Program-made: the position numbers and the translations under genes
Part shown: piece by piece, positions 1-7,486 of the stretch
How the letters are laid out: every line of letters starts with the position of its first letter
Numbering within the stretch: the first letter of the stretch is position 1
DNA from: an uncultured Collinsella sp.
GTDB lineage: Bacteria > Actinomycetota > Coriobacteriia > Coriobacteriales > Coriobacteriaceae
DNA length: 64,000 nucleotides
Assembly: GCA_900541675.1 (NCBI GenBank)
Contig: UQKU01000005.1
Location: forward strand, 30,560-94,559
Reading direction: 5' to 3'
The notes under the pieces: generated by a model
The model's input: only the letters and a program-made list of their open reading frames with translations
The model's database searches: none
Told to the model about the DNA's origin: nothing

Positions 1-1
1 A

Positions 2-100
2 GACATGCTCAATACCCGCATTCGCGGTGCCGAAGAGGCAGAAGAGCTCCTGGGTATTCCCGTTGTTGGCCGAATTCCGGCTATGAAAGGTGGTAAATAG
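2..100 (+). CDS. Wzz/YveK-type polysaccharide chain-length protein (3' end only)
   Basis: Only the last 32 codons are in the window; the start lies to the left. The visible tail has a segment ending in GIPVVGRIP. In the Wzz/CpsC/YveK family a cytoplasmic tail of this kind follows the last membrane helix and contacts the partner tyrosine kinase. The stop is 2 bp before a tyrosine-kinase gene, the usual CpsC-CpsD order. Family assignment is inferred from this short tail plus the neighbour, so it is moderate. Confidence 0.6.
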   Translation, partial: DMLNTRIRGAEEAEELLGIPVVGRIPAMKGGK

Positions 101-102
101 GC

Positions 103-840
103 ATGGCTAAGGCAAAGAACACCGACAAGCTCGTTGTACAGAATGCCGCCAAGACCCTTCTGGCCAACATCCGCTTTGCGAGCGTGGACGACCCCATTCG
201 TACCATCACCGTTACCTCCTCGATTCCCAACGAGGGCAAGTCTACGGTTTCCATTAACCTTGCTCAGGCAATCGCCACGAGCGGCAAGTCCGTGCTCCTG
301 GTCGAGGCCGATATGCGCCGCAGGTCCCTTTCCGATATGCTCGGCGTTCGTTCGCGCGGTGGACTCTATGCGGTCCTTTCCGAGCAGATCTCCATTGACC
401 AGGCAATTGTCGAGACGGGTCAGAAGAACTTCTACTTCCTCGATGCCGAGCCGCACATTCCCAATCCTGCCGACATCATCGTCTCCCATCGCTTTTCCAA
501 GTTGGTCAAGGCACTGTCTGCTAAGTTCCAGTATGTCATCTTCGATGCTCCTCCGGTCGGCACCTTCATCGATGCTGCCGAGATTGCCAGCCTGACCGAC
601 GGCACGCTGTTCGTGGTGCGCGAGGACTTTACCAAGCGCGAAGAGGCGCTCAATGCTATCGCCCAGCTTAAGAAGTCCGAGAAGGTCAAGCTCATCGGTA
701 CCGTCATGAATTACTGTGAGACCGAGACCAGCGAGTACTACTATTCTTACTACACCAAGGACGGTAAGAAGGTTAAGAAGGGCTCCGACGGTCAGGGCAC
801 TTCCAAAAAGGGCATCTTCACCAACCGAGCAAACGTTTAG
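103..840 (+). CDS. CpsD/YwqD-type bacterial tyrosine kinase (exopolysaccharide)
   Basis: Cytoplasmic BY-kinase that autophosphorylates on a C-terminal tyrosine cluster and, with its Wzz-type membrane partner, controls exopolysaccharide synthesis. Seen: Walker A around residues 39-48 (SSIPNEGKST), Walker A' around 64-73 (VLLVEADMRR), Walker B around 144-151 (YVIFDAPP), and five tyrosines between 212 and 217 (EYYYSYY). Length 245 aa is normal for the Gram-positive two-polypeptide form. It sits 2 bp after the membrane-adaptor gene and 17 bp before the matching phosphatase gene, so the three probably form one transcript. The ATG at 103 comes directly after the upstream stop, suggesting translational coupling. 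Confidence 0.88.
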   Translation: MAKAKNTDKLVVQNAAKTLLANIRFASVDDPIRTITVTSSIPNEGKSTVSINLAQAIATSGKSVLLVEADMRRRSLSDMLGVRSRGGLYAVLSEQISIDQAIVETGQKNFYFLDAEPHIPNPADIIVSHRFSKLVKALSAKFQYVIFDAPPVGTFIDAAEIASLTDGTLFVVREDFTKREEALNAIAQLKKSEKVKLIGTVMNYCETETSEYYYSYYTKDGKKVKKGSDGQGTSKKGIFTNRANV

Positions 841-857
841 TTGATTAGGGCCGACCT

Positions 858-1508
858 ATGCGTGACATTCATTGCCATATCTTGCCGGGGGTAGACGACG
901 GCGCCGCCGATCTCGATGAGAGCTTGGCGATGCTCGAGGCTGCCAAGCGGGCCGGTGTAACCAGAATCGTTTGCACTCCTCACTGCCGTGATCCCTATTT
1001 TGATTACGACAAGATGTGGGATGCCTTTGAGCTGCTGCGCGATAACGCTGACGGTTTTCCGCTCCAGATGGGCTTCGAGGTCAACCATCGAAAGCTCGTT
1101 GAGCTTGGTATCGATGCCGCGGAGCACTTGCATTTCGATGGGACCAACGAGTTCCTGCTCGAGCTTTCGACGCATGCCGATGCGTATGCGTTTAGAGAAT
1201 ACGAGAACACGATTTACGATTTGCAGTGCCGTGGCTACCAGGTGATCATCGCTCATCCTGAGCGCTATCGTGCGGTTCAAAAGGATGTAAGCGTGGCGGA
1301 ACGCCTGGTCGATATGGGCTGCAAGCTGCAGGCTTCGGCGGACTTTATTGCCGGCGGTCGCTTTGGTCGCGAGAAAAAGCCGGCACAGCGCCTGTTCGAT
1401 CAGAACCTGTACAGCTTCATCGCGAGCGATGCCCATAACGTGGGTCATTACGACTGCCTGGCGAAGGCTCGCGCGAAGTTTAGCGTGCGCGGAGCTCATT
1501 TTCGCTAA
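858..1508 (+). CDS. CpsB/YwqE-type PHP-family protein-tyrosine phosphatase
   Basis: Manganese-dependent phosphatase of the PHP superfamily, expected to dephosphorylate the BY-kinase encoded just upstream. Metal-binding motifs are visible in order: H5/H7 (DIHCHILPGVDDG), H42 (CTPHC), E74 (GFEV), H133 (IAHPERY) and D191/H193 (SDAHN). At 216 aa it is shorter than the usual ~250, mainly at the C terminus, but all motifs are present. The kinase-phosphatase pairing supports a reversible phosphorylation switch on capsule or EPS assembly. Confidence 0.85.
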   Translation: MRDIHCHILPGVDDGAADLDESLAMLEAAKRAGVTRIVCTPHCRDPYFDYDKMWDAFELLRDNADGFPLQMGFEVNHRKLVELGIDAAEHLHFDGTNEFLLELSTHADAYAFREYENTIYDLQCRGYQVIIAHPERYRAVQKDVSVAERLVDMGCKLQASADFIAGGRFGREKKPAQRLFDQNLYSFIASDAHNVGHYDCLAKARAKFSVRGAHFR

Positions 1509-1547
1509 AATCTGTCCCTAACGTTCTCATTGAATGAAAGGGCAGCC

Positions 1548-2048
1548 ATGGATATCCAACTTAAGACGGGATGCTTTGATGACGCGGCGTTGGTGCGCCG
1601 CGTCGTTTTTATGGACGAGCAGGGCTACGAGAATGAGTTCGACGCTATCGACGAGGACCCGAACTGCGTTCATGTGACGCTCTATGTAGACGGCGAGCTT
1701 GCCGGTTGCTCGCGCGTGTTTCCCGAAGAGCTTGAGCGCGCGGCTGACGCAGAGGCTCCGGTGTCGCCGGCGTGCGATTTGGACGAAGGCGTCGCGGCGG
1801 GGGAGACCTATATTATGGGGCGCGTGGCTGTACTGCCGAGCATGCGCCGTCGCGGTCTGGCGAGCAAGATTGTCGAGGCCAGTGATACGTGCGCGCGTGA
1901 TGCCGGCGCCAAGCTCATTAAGCTGCATGCGCAGGAATACGTGCTGCCGCTCTATGCCAAGGCGGGCTACACACAGATTGCCCCGGTGGACTATGAAGAC
2001 GAGGGCCAGCCCCATGCTTGGATGGCCAAGCGCGTAGATGGCAGGTAG
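1548..2048 (+). CDS. GNAT-family N-acetyltransferase
   Basis: Single-domain GNAT enzyme of 166 aa; the substrate cannot be told from sequence. The acetyl-CoA binding motif A is visible around residues 90-110 (GRVAVLPSMRRRGLASK), followed by a typical C-terminal strand with LYAKAGY around residues 140-146. A TTG 18 bp upstream is in frame, but the ATG at 1548 has a good Shine-Dalgarno (AAAGGG) 6 bp ahead and is chosen. It may be monocistronic. Confidence 0.8.
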   Translation: MDIQLKTGCFDDAALVRRVVFMDEQGYENEFDAIDEDPNCVHVTLYVDGELAGCSRVFPEELERAADAEAPVSPACDLDEGVAAGETYIMGRVAVLPSMRRRGLASKIVEASDTCARDAGAKLIKLHAQEYVLPLYAKAGYTQIAPVDYEDEGQPHAWMAKRVDGR

Positions 2049-2195
2049 GGACGTTCCTTTCCTGTCGGCAGTTTGGGACACTCCTTGGCAATTGGCGCAT
2101 CAGAGCGCTCGGACATACAGTTTTTCGATTCCGTATGTATATATGCGCGCTAATGGGTTATAAAATCTAAGTCTGAACATAGCAGGTCTGCGATG

Positions 2196-2220
2196 CGGCT
2201 CGGGCAACCGGGCCGTTTTT
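2196..2220 (+). terminator. G/C hairpin plus T5 in the htpG leader
   Basis: CGGCTCGGG and CCGGGCCG form a short strong stem followed by five T. It lies between a plausible -10 (TATAAA near 2160) and the htpG ribosome binding site, so it could act as a leader attenuator rather than as the end of the GNAT gene. Confidence 0.4.
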
Positions 2221-2250
2221 GCGGACGGGGGTAGCGCGAAAGGACTGCAC

Positions 2251-4275
2251 ATGCGTCAATTTAAGACCGAGAGCAAAAAACTGCTCGACCTCATGATCAA
2301 CTCCATCTACACCAACAAGGAAATCTTCCTGCGCGAGCTTATCTCCAACGCGAGCGATGCCGTCGACAAGCTCAACTTTAAGAGCCTGCAGGACCCGAGC
2401 GTCAAGATCGACCAGGGCGACCTGGCCATTCGCGTCTCCTTTGATAAGGACGCCCGCACCATTACCATCTCGGATAACGGCATTGGCATGACCGCCGAGG
2501 AGCTCGAGCGCAATCTGGGCACCATCGCCCATTCCGGCTCCGAGGAGTTTAAGACCGAGAACGCCGAGCAGCAGGGTTCGGATGTCGATATCATCGGCCA
2601 GTTTGGCGTGGGCTTCTACTCGGCTTTTATGGTCGCCAGCCATGTGAAGGTCGTCAGCCGCGCCTATGGCGAGGATGTCGCCCATGTGTGGGAATCCGAC
2701 GGTCTTGAGGGCTACACCATCGAGGACGGCGAGCGCGCCGAGCACGGTACCGATGTCATCCTGACGCTGCGCGAGAACGAGAAGCTCGATGCCGACGGCG
2801 AGGCCGAGACCTACGATCGTTTCCTGACCGAGTGGGGCCTCAAGAGCCTGATTCAGCAGTACAGCAACTATGTGCGCTACCCGATTCAGATGATGGTGAG
2901 CAAGAGCCGCCAGAAGCCCAAGCCCGAGGACGCTGGTGACGACTACAAGCCCGAGTACGAGGACTATCAGGAGCTCGAGACCATTAACTCCATGACGCCG
3001 ATCTGGAAAAAGCGCAGCTCCGACGTTGAGCAGAAGGATTACGACGAGTTCTACAAGTCCACGTTCCACGACTTTGACGATCCCGCGCGCACTATCAGCT
3101 TTCATGCCGAGGGCACGCTCGAGTACGATGCCCTGCTGTTTGTGCCGGGCCGCGCCCCGTTCGATCTGTACAGCAAGGACTACGAGAAGGGCCTGGCGCT
3201 CTACAGCTCCAACGTGCTGATTATGGAGAAGTGCGACGACCTGCTGCCCGACTACTACAACTTTGTGCGCGGTGTCGTGGACTCTGCCGACGTGACGCTC
3301 AATATTTCGCGTGAGACGCTGCAGCAGAACCGTCAGCTCAAGGCCATTGCCAAGCGCGTGGAGAAGAAGATCACCGCCGATCTCGAGGACATGCGCGACA
3401 ACGACCGCGAGGCATACGAAAAGTTCTTTGAGAACTTTGGTCGCGGTCTTAAGTACGGCATCTACTCGAGCTACGGCATGAAGGCCGACGAGCTCGCCGA
3501 CCTGCTGCTGTTCTGGTCTGCCAAGGAGCAGAAGATGATCACCCTTGCCGAGTATGCCAAGGGCATGCCCGAGGGCCAGAAGGCAATCTACTATGCCGCC
3601 GGCGATTCGCGCGAGCGTCTGGCCAAGATGCCCGTCGTGAAGAGCGTACTCGACCGCGGTTACGATGTGCTGCTGTTGACGCAGGACGTGGACGAGTTCA
3701 CCTTCCAGGCCATGCGTGAGTACGTGGCTGCCGATATGCCCAAGGTCTACGAGGATGACACTGCTCGCGAGGCTGCCGAAAAGGCAGTTGCCGATGGTGC
3801 CGAGCCTGAGGTCGAGGATCGTCACCTAGAGCTTAAGAACGTCGCGACCGGCGATCTTGACTTGGCGACCGATGACGAGAAGAAGGAGGCCGAGGACGCC
3901 ACCAAGGAGAACGAGGACCTCTTTGGCGCTATGAAGGAGGCACTCGGCGACAAGGTCGAGAAGGTTGCCGTCTCTGCGCGTCTGACTGAGGCTCCCGCCT
4001 GCATCACCACCGAGGGCCCGCTTTCGCTCGAGATGGAGAAGGTGCTCCAGAAGGGTCCCGAGGGCGCGCCCGACGGTATGCCCAAGAGCCAGCGCGTGCT
4101 CGAGCTCAACGCCAAGCATCCGGTCTTTGCCAAGCTCGTCGCTGCTCAGAAGGCAGGCGATGCCGACAAGATCAAGCAGTACTCCGGCCTGCTTTACGAC
4201 CAGGCCCTGCTCGTCGAGGGTATCCTCCCCGAGGACCCCGTAGCCTTCGCCGCGGCTATTTGCGAACTGATGTAA
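2251..4275 (+). CDS. htpG: Molecular chaperone HtpG (Hsp90)
   Basis: Cytosolic ATP-dependent Hsp90 chaperone. The N-terminal GHKL ATPase domain shows E29 and N33 (ELISNASDA), D75 (DNGIGM) and the lid glycine motif around 116-126 (GQFGVGFYSAF). The middle domain carries SRETLQQNR. 674 aa is slightly longer than E. coli HtpG (624); the C-terminal third has an acidic, Lys/Glu-rich linker. The ATG follows CGAAAGGA. The gene is flanked by a leader hairpin upstream and a composite hairpin downstream, so it is probably a single-gene transcript. Confidence 0.97.
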   Translation: MRQFKTESKKLLDLMINSIYTNKEIFLRELISNASDAVDKLNFKSLQDPSVKIDQGDLAIRVSFDKDARTITISDNGIGMTAEELERNLGTIAHSGSEEFKTENAEQQGSDVDIIGQFGVGFYSAFMVASHVKVVSRAYGEDVAHVWESDGLEGYTIEDGERAEHGTDVILTLRENEKLDADGEAETYDRFLTEWGLKSLIQQYSNYVRYPIQMMVSKSRQKPKPEDAGDDYKPEYEDYQELETINSMTPIWKKRSSDVEQKDYDEFYKSTFHDFDDPARTISFHAEGTLEYDALLFVPGRAPFDLYSKDYEKGLALYSSNVLIMEKCDDLLPDYYNFVRGVVDSADVTLNISRETLQQNRQLKAIAKRVEKKITADLEDMRDNDREAYEKFFENFGRGLKYGIYSSYGMKADELADLLLFWSAKEQKMITLAEYAKGMPEGQKAIYYAAGDSRERLAKMPVVKSVLDRGYDVLLLTQDVDEFTFQAMREYVAADMPKVYEDDTAREAAEKAVADGAEPEVEDRHLELKNVATGDLDLATDDEKKEAEDATKENEDLFGAMKEALGDKVEKVAVSARLTEAPACITTEGPLSLEMEKVLQKGPEGAPDGMPKSQRVLELNAKHPVFAKLVAAQKAGDADKIKQYSGLLYDQALLVEGILPEDPVAFAAAICELM

Positions 4276-4282
4276 CTAGGGG

Positions 4283-4309
4283 GTTACGCGGTTCTACGAA
4301 CCGCGTAAC
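4283..4309 (+). terminator. Perfect hairpin after htpG
   Basis: GTTACGCGGTTC pairs with GAACCGCGTAAC around a 3-nt loop, 8 bp after the htpG stop. There is no clear T-run. A near-identical hairpin sits after the second yhgE gene (9676-9703). Confidence 0.6.
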
Positions 4310-4322
4310 TACTCGACGCTGC

Positions 4323-4421
4323 AAACGCCCCTAAGCGGCAATCTGACGTTCAATCGTCGGTCGCGTACCGAAGTACGCTTCCCTCCTCTTTCACGTCACC
4401 TTGCTCGCTTAGGGGCGTTTT
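4323..4421. repeat. Composite nested hairpin, copy 1
   Basis: Outer arms AAACGCCCCTAAGCG and CGCTTAGGGGCGTTT, an inner imperfect pairing (GCAATCTGACGT with ACGTCACCTTGC), and an apical GCGTACCGAAGTACGC. The same architecture follows the second yhgE gene with a different centre. The rest of the 4276-4669 gap holds this element, a palindrome at 4468-4515 and the presumed yhgE promoter. Confidence 0.75.
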
Positions 4422-4467
4422 CGCTGACTTATGCTCAACCTGCGACGCCTTCGTGGTCCAAAGTAGC

Positions 4468-4515
4468 CATTGGGGACGTTCTTGTTTGACTGGTCGTTTA
4501 AGAACGTCCCCAATG
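4468..4515. repeat. 16-bp-arm palindrome (GGGGACGTTC family)
   Basis: CATTGGGGACGTTCTT and its exact complement AAGAACGTCCCCAATG flank a 16-nt loop. The GGGGAC core recurs in other intergenic palindromes of this window. Confidence 0.7.
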
Positions 4516-4669
4516 ACTATTCGAACTGCTAGTTTGTGCGGGTTGTGGTTTTGTGAGCTGCGGGAATTTAAGATACTGTACATCTGTACGTTAACTTATC
4601 TTCGTAGTATATTGCTACCCGCAAAACTCAGCACCATTGTGACGCGAGGCACTAAAGCGCCTACGTACA

Positions 4670-7486
4670 ATGGTTGTCGATAGTACGATTCGATTCAACG
4701 ACAGGATGGATGGTCCAAGCGTGAGTCTCGGCAGCAAACTATCCAACGCAAAGGTCTCCTTTGCGATATTCAAGCGCGACATTAAGCGACTGCTTATGAA
4801 CCCCGTCGCCCTGGTGGTTACCCTGGGCGTGTGCGTCATTCCCTCGCTGTATGCCTGGTACAACATCGTTGCTAACTGGGATCCGTACGGAAATACCCAG
4901 GGCATTAAAATCGCCATCGCCAACAACGATCAGGGCACCCAGAACGACCTAGTGGGCGAGCTTAACGCAGGCGATAAGGTGGTCGACCAGCTCAAAGAGA
5001 ACGACCAGCTGGGCTGGACCTTCGTCGACTCGGCGGCAGATGCCAAAGAGGGCGTCGAAAGTGGCGAATACTATGCTGCCATCGTGATTCCCAAGAACTT
5101 CTCCGACAATCTCGTCTCGATGCTCGACGGCAATTACCATCAGCCGAAGCTCACCTATTACGTCAACGAGAAAAAGAGCGCCATTGCGCCCAAGGTCACC
5201 GATACCGGTGCCAACACCATCGAGGAGCAGATCAACTCTGAGTTTGTCTCCACGGTGGGCGAGACCGTCGCGGGCATTGCCAAAGATGCTGGCATCGATC
5301 TTAAAGACAAGGCAACCCAGACCCAGGATTCGCTGGCGGGCTCGGTGTCCGAGGCGTCTGATACCCTGGGCGAAGTGCGTGATTCCATCGGCGACATGAA
5401 CACCGCCATCGACAAGACGAGCAGCTCGATTGCTTCGGCCGATGCTGCGTTGGCGGGCCTGCAGGGACAGGCGCCTTCGCTAACGCAGGCAATCGCTCAG
5501 GGTAATGATCTGCTGGGCGAAGCTCGTACCACGGCTGGCAAGTCCATCACCTCGCTCTCCAAGGCGCTCTCGGAAGGCAGCCTTGCGCTAACCAAGACAT
5601 CGGCCTCCGCGAACGCTGCCATCGGCAAGCTGACGGGCACGGTCACATCTACGACCACCCGCATCGACAACTCGCTCGAGTCTCTCCAGGCAACGATCGA
5701 TCACAACACCGCAGTTATCGGCCACCTGCAGATTCTTGCCGGCGATACCTCGACGGGATCGGATCGGATCGACGCACTGATCGCCTCGACGATCGATACG
5801 CTCAAGAAGCAGAACGACCAGCTGCAGAGTATCAAGAACAGTCTGTCCGCGCAGTCGAGCGCCATGGCAAATGACGCCACGGCCGTCTCGAACGCGAGCA
5901 ACGCACTCAACGCGGCAATTCAGACCGGTACGGCTAACCTCGGTCAGGCTCAGACCGATCTGGGTCAGAACGCACTTCCGAAGGCTTCGAGCGCGCTTGA
6001 CTCCTTTGCCGCCGTTTCGGGCGATTTGACCGGCATTGTATCGGGTATGACCCCCACGATAGCGAGCGCGCGCGGCACGCTGGCGCAGCTCGGCGCCACG
6101 CTCAAGCAGGCAAAGACCACGCTGTCCCAAACCGACGCCTCCCTTGCCAAGGTTCAGGACAAGCTCGCGACCGCCGCCAATGACATTGCGGCGTTGCAGA
6201 CCTCTGGGTCTATGGGCGAGTTAGCCGACCTCATGGACGTCGACGTCAATGACGTGGCAGATTTCATGGCATCTCCGGTTGAGCTGACATCCAAGTCAAT
6301 CTATCCGGTCAAGAGCTTTGGCTCGGGCATCGCGCCCTTCTACACCAATCTGGCGCTGTGGGTAGGCGGCTATGTGCTCATCGCTATCTACAAACTCGAG
6401 GTCGACCGCGAGGGCATCGGTAGCTTTACGGCGCGTCAGGGCTACTTTGGCCGCTGGCTGCTACTGGTGATCCTGGGCGCGTTCCAGGCCATCATCGTTA
6501 CGGTAGGCGACCTAGTCATTGGCGTTCAGTGCGTCAATCCGCTGCTCTTTGTGCTGGGCGGCATCGCTATCTCGTTCACCTACGTCAATATCATCTATGC
6601 GCTGTCCACCACCTTTAAGCATATCGGTAAAGCCATTGGCGTCATCCTCGTCATTGTGCAGATCCCCGGCTCGTCGGGCATGTATCCCATCGAGATGATG
6701 CCCGGCTTCTTCCAATGGCTGCATCCGCTGCTGCCCTTCACCTATGGCATCAACCTGCTGCGCGAGACCGTCGGTGGCATGTATTCGTTCAACTACCTGT
6801 TCAACCTGTGCATCCTGGGCGTGTTCCTTATCATCGCGCTCTTTATCGGTCTGCAGCTGCGCCCGTTGCTGCTCAACCTCAATCTGCTCTTTGATAAGCA
6901 GCTTTCCACGACGGGCCTCATGATCTGCGAGTCCAACGACCTGCCGCGCCAACGTTATTCGCTGCGTACGGCCATGCGCGTCATGCTCGATTCCGATTCG
7001 TACCGTCGCGAACTGCTCGATCATGCGGTCGCCTTTGAGCATCGCTACCCGTACTACATCAAGGGCGGTTTCGCTGCTGTAGTCGGCGTGCAGGTGCTGC
7101 TCTTCATTCTGTCGACGGTTCTCGATATCGACAACAATGGCAAGATCATTCTGCTGGTTATCTGGATTATCTCGGTCATTGCCATCTGCGGCTGGCTCAT
7201 CAACATCGAGTACATCCGTGCAAGCCTCAACACCCAGATGCGCATCTCGGCGCTTTCGGATGAGGATCTTCGCCGCGAGATGCGCGAGCACACGGCTGCC
7301 ATCCCTGCCGCCCGTCGCATGTTTGGTCTCAACGCCAGCGAGCGGGGCACCAAGGACAGCGAACAGCCCACGAGCCGTCTGCCGCATATCGGTGCGCATC
7401 GTAAATCTCAGGGCAGCGACAGCACAGCTACAAATGATGGAGATACCACCCCGCTTGGCAAGCACTCTAAAGGAGGTGAGGCATAA
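4670..7486 (+). CDS. YhgE/Pip-family membrane protein (938 aa)
   Basis: Large membrane protein of the YhgE/phage-infection-protein family, whose C-terminal membrane region resembles ABC-2-type permeases. An N-terminal helix (~residues 45-66) leads into an extracytoplasmic domain that opens with NWDPYGNT. A long Ser/Thr/Ala-rich coiled region spans ~200-520, followed by about six helices (~560-745). An extra C-terminal part (~750-938) has two more helices and a polar tail that the downstream paralogue lacks. The start is uncertain: the ATG at 4670 has no clear Shine-Dalgarno, and a GTG at 4721 is possible. It abuts the next gene with no gap, so both are expected to be co-translated. Export substrate unknown. 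Confidence 0.85.
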   Translation: MVVDSTIRFNDRMDGPSVSLGSKLSNAKVSFAIFKRDIKRLLMNPVALVVTLGVCVIPSLYAWYNIVANWDPYGNTQGIKIAIANNDQGTQNDLVGELNAGDKVVDQLKENDQLGWTFVDSAADAKEGVESGEYYAAIVIPKNFSDNLVSMLDGNYHQPKLTYYVNEKKSAIAPKVTDTGANTIEEQINSEFVSTVGETVAGIAKDAGIDLKDKATQTQDSLAGSVSEASDTLGEVRDSIGDMNTAIDKTSSSIASADAALAGLQGQAPSLTQAIAQGNDLLGEARTTAGKSITSLSKALSEGSLALTKTSASANAAIGKLTGTVTSTTTRIDNSLESLQATIDHNTAVIGHLQILAGDTSTGSDRIDALIASTIDTLKKQNDQLQSIKNSLSAQSSAMANDATAVSNASNALNAAIQTGTANLGQAQTDLGQNALPKASSALDSFAAVSGDLTGIVSGMTPTIASARGTLAQLGATLKQAKTTLSQTDASLAKVQDKLATAANDIAALQTSGSMGELADLMDVDVNDVADFMASPVELTSKSIYPVKSFGSGIAPFYTNLALWVGGYVLIAIYKLEVDREGIGSFTARQGYFGRWLLLVILGAFQAIIVTVGDLVIGVQCVNPLLFVLGGIAISFTYVNIIYALSTTFKHIGKAIGVILVIVQIPGSSGMYPIEMMPGFFQWLHPLLPFTYGINLLRETVGGMYSFNYLFNLCILGVFLIIALFIGLQLRPLLLNLNLLFDKQLSTTGLMICESNDLPRQRYSLRTAMRVMLDSDSYRRELLDHAVAFEHRYPYYIKGGFAAVVGVQVLLFILSTVLDIDNNGKIILLVIWIISVIAICGWLINIEYIRASLNTQMRISALSDEDLRREMREHTAAIPAARRMFGLNASERGTKDSEQPTSRLPHIGAHRKSQGSDSTATNDGDTTPLGKHSKGGEA

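Noticed and set aside
1530..1547. Upstream TTG start for the GNAT gene
   Set aside because: It would sit on the ribosome site of the better ATG at 1548.
2167..3825. 552-codon open frame on the minus strand opposite htpG
   Set aside because: Leu/Val/Gly-rich translation without motifs, fully antisense to a well-conserved gene; expected from high third-position GC. Similar antisense frames opposite kdpB, ppc, feoB, aspS, ilvD/edd and the OYE gene were rejected for the same reason.
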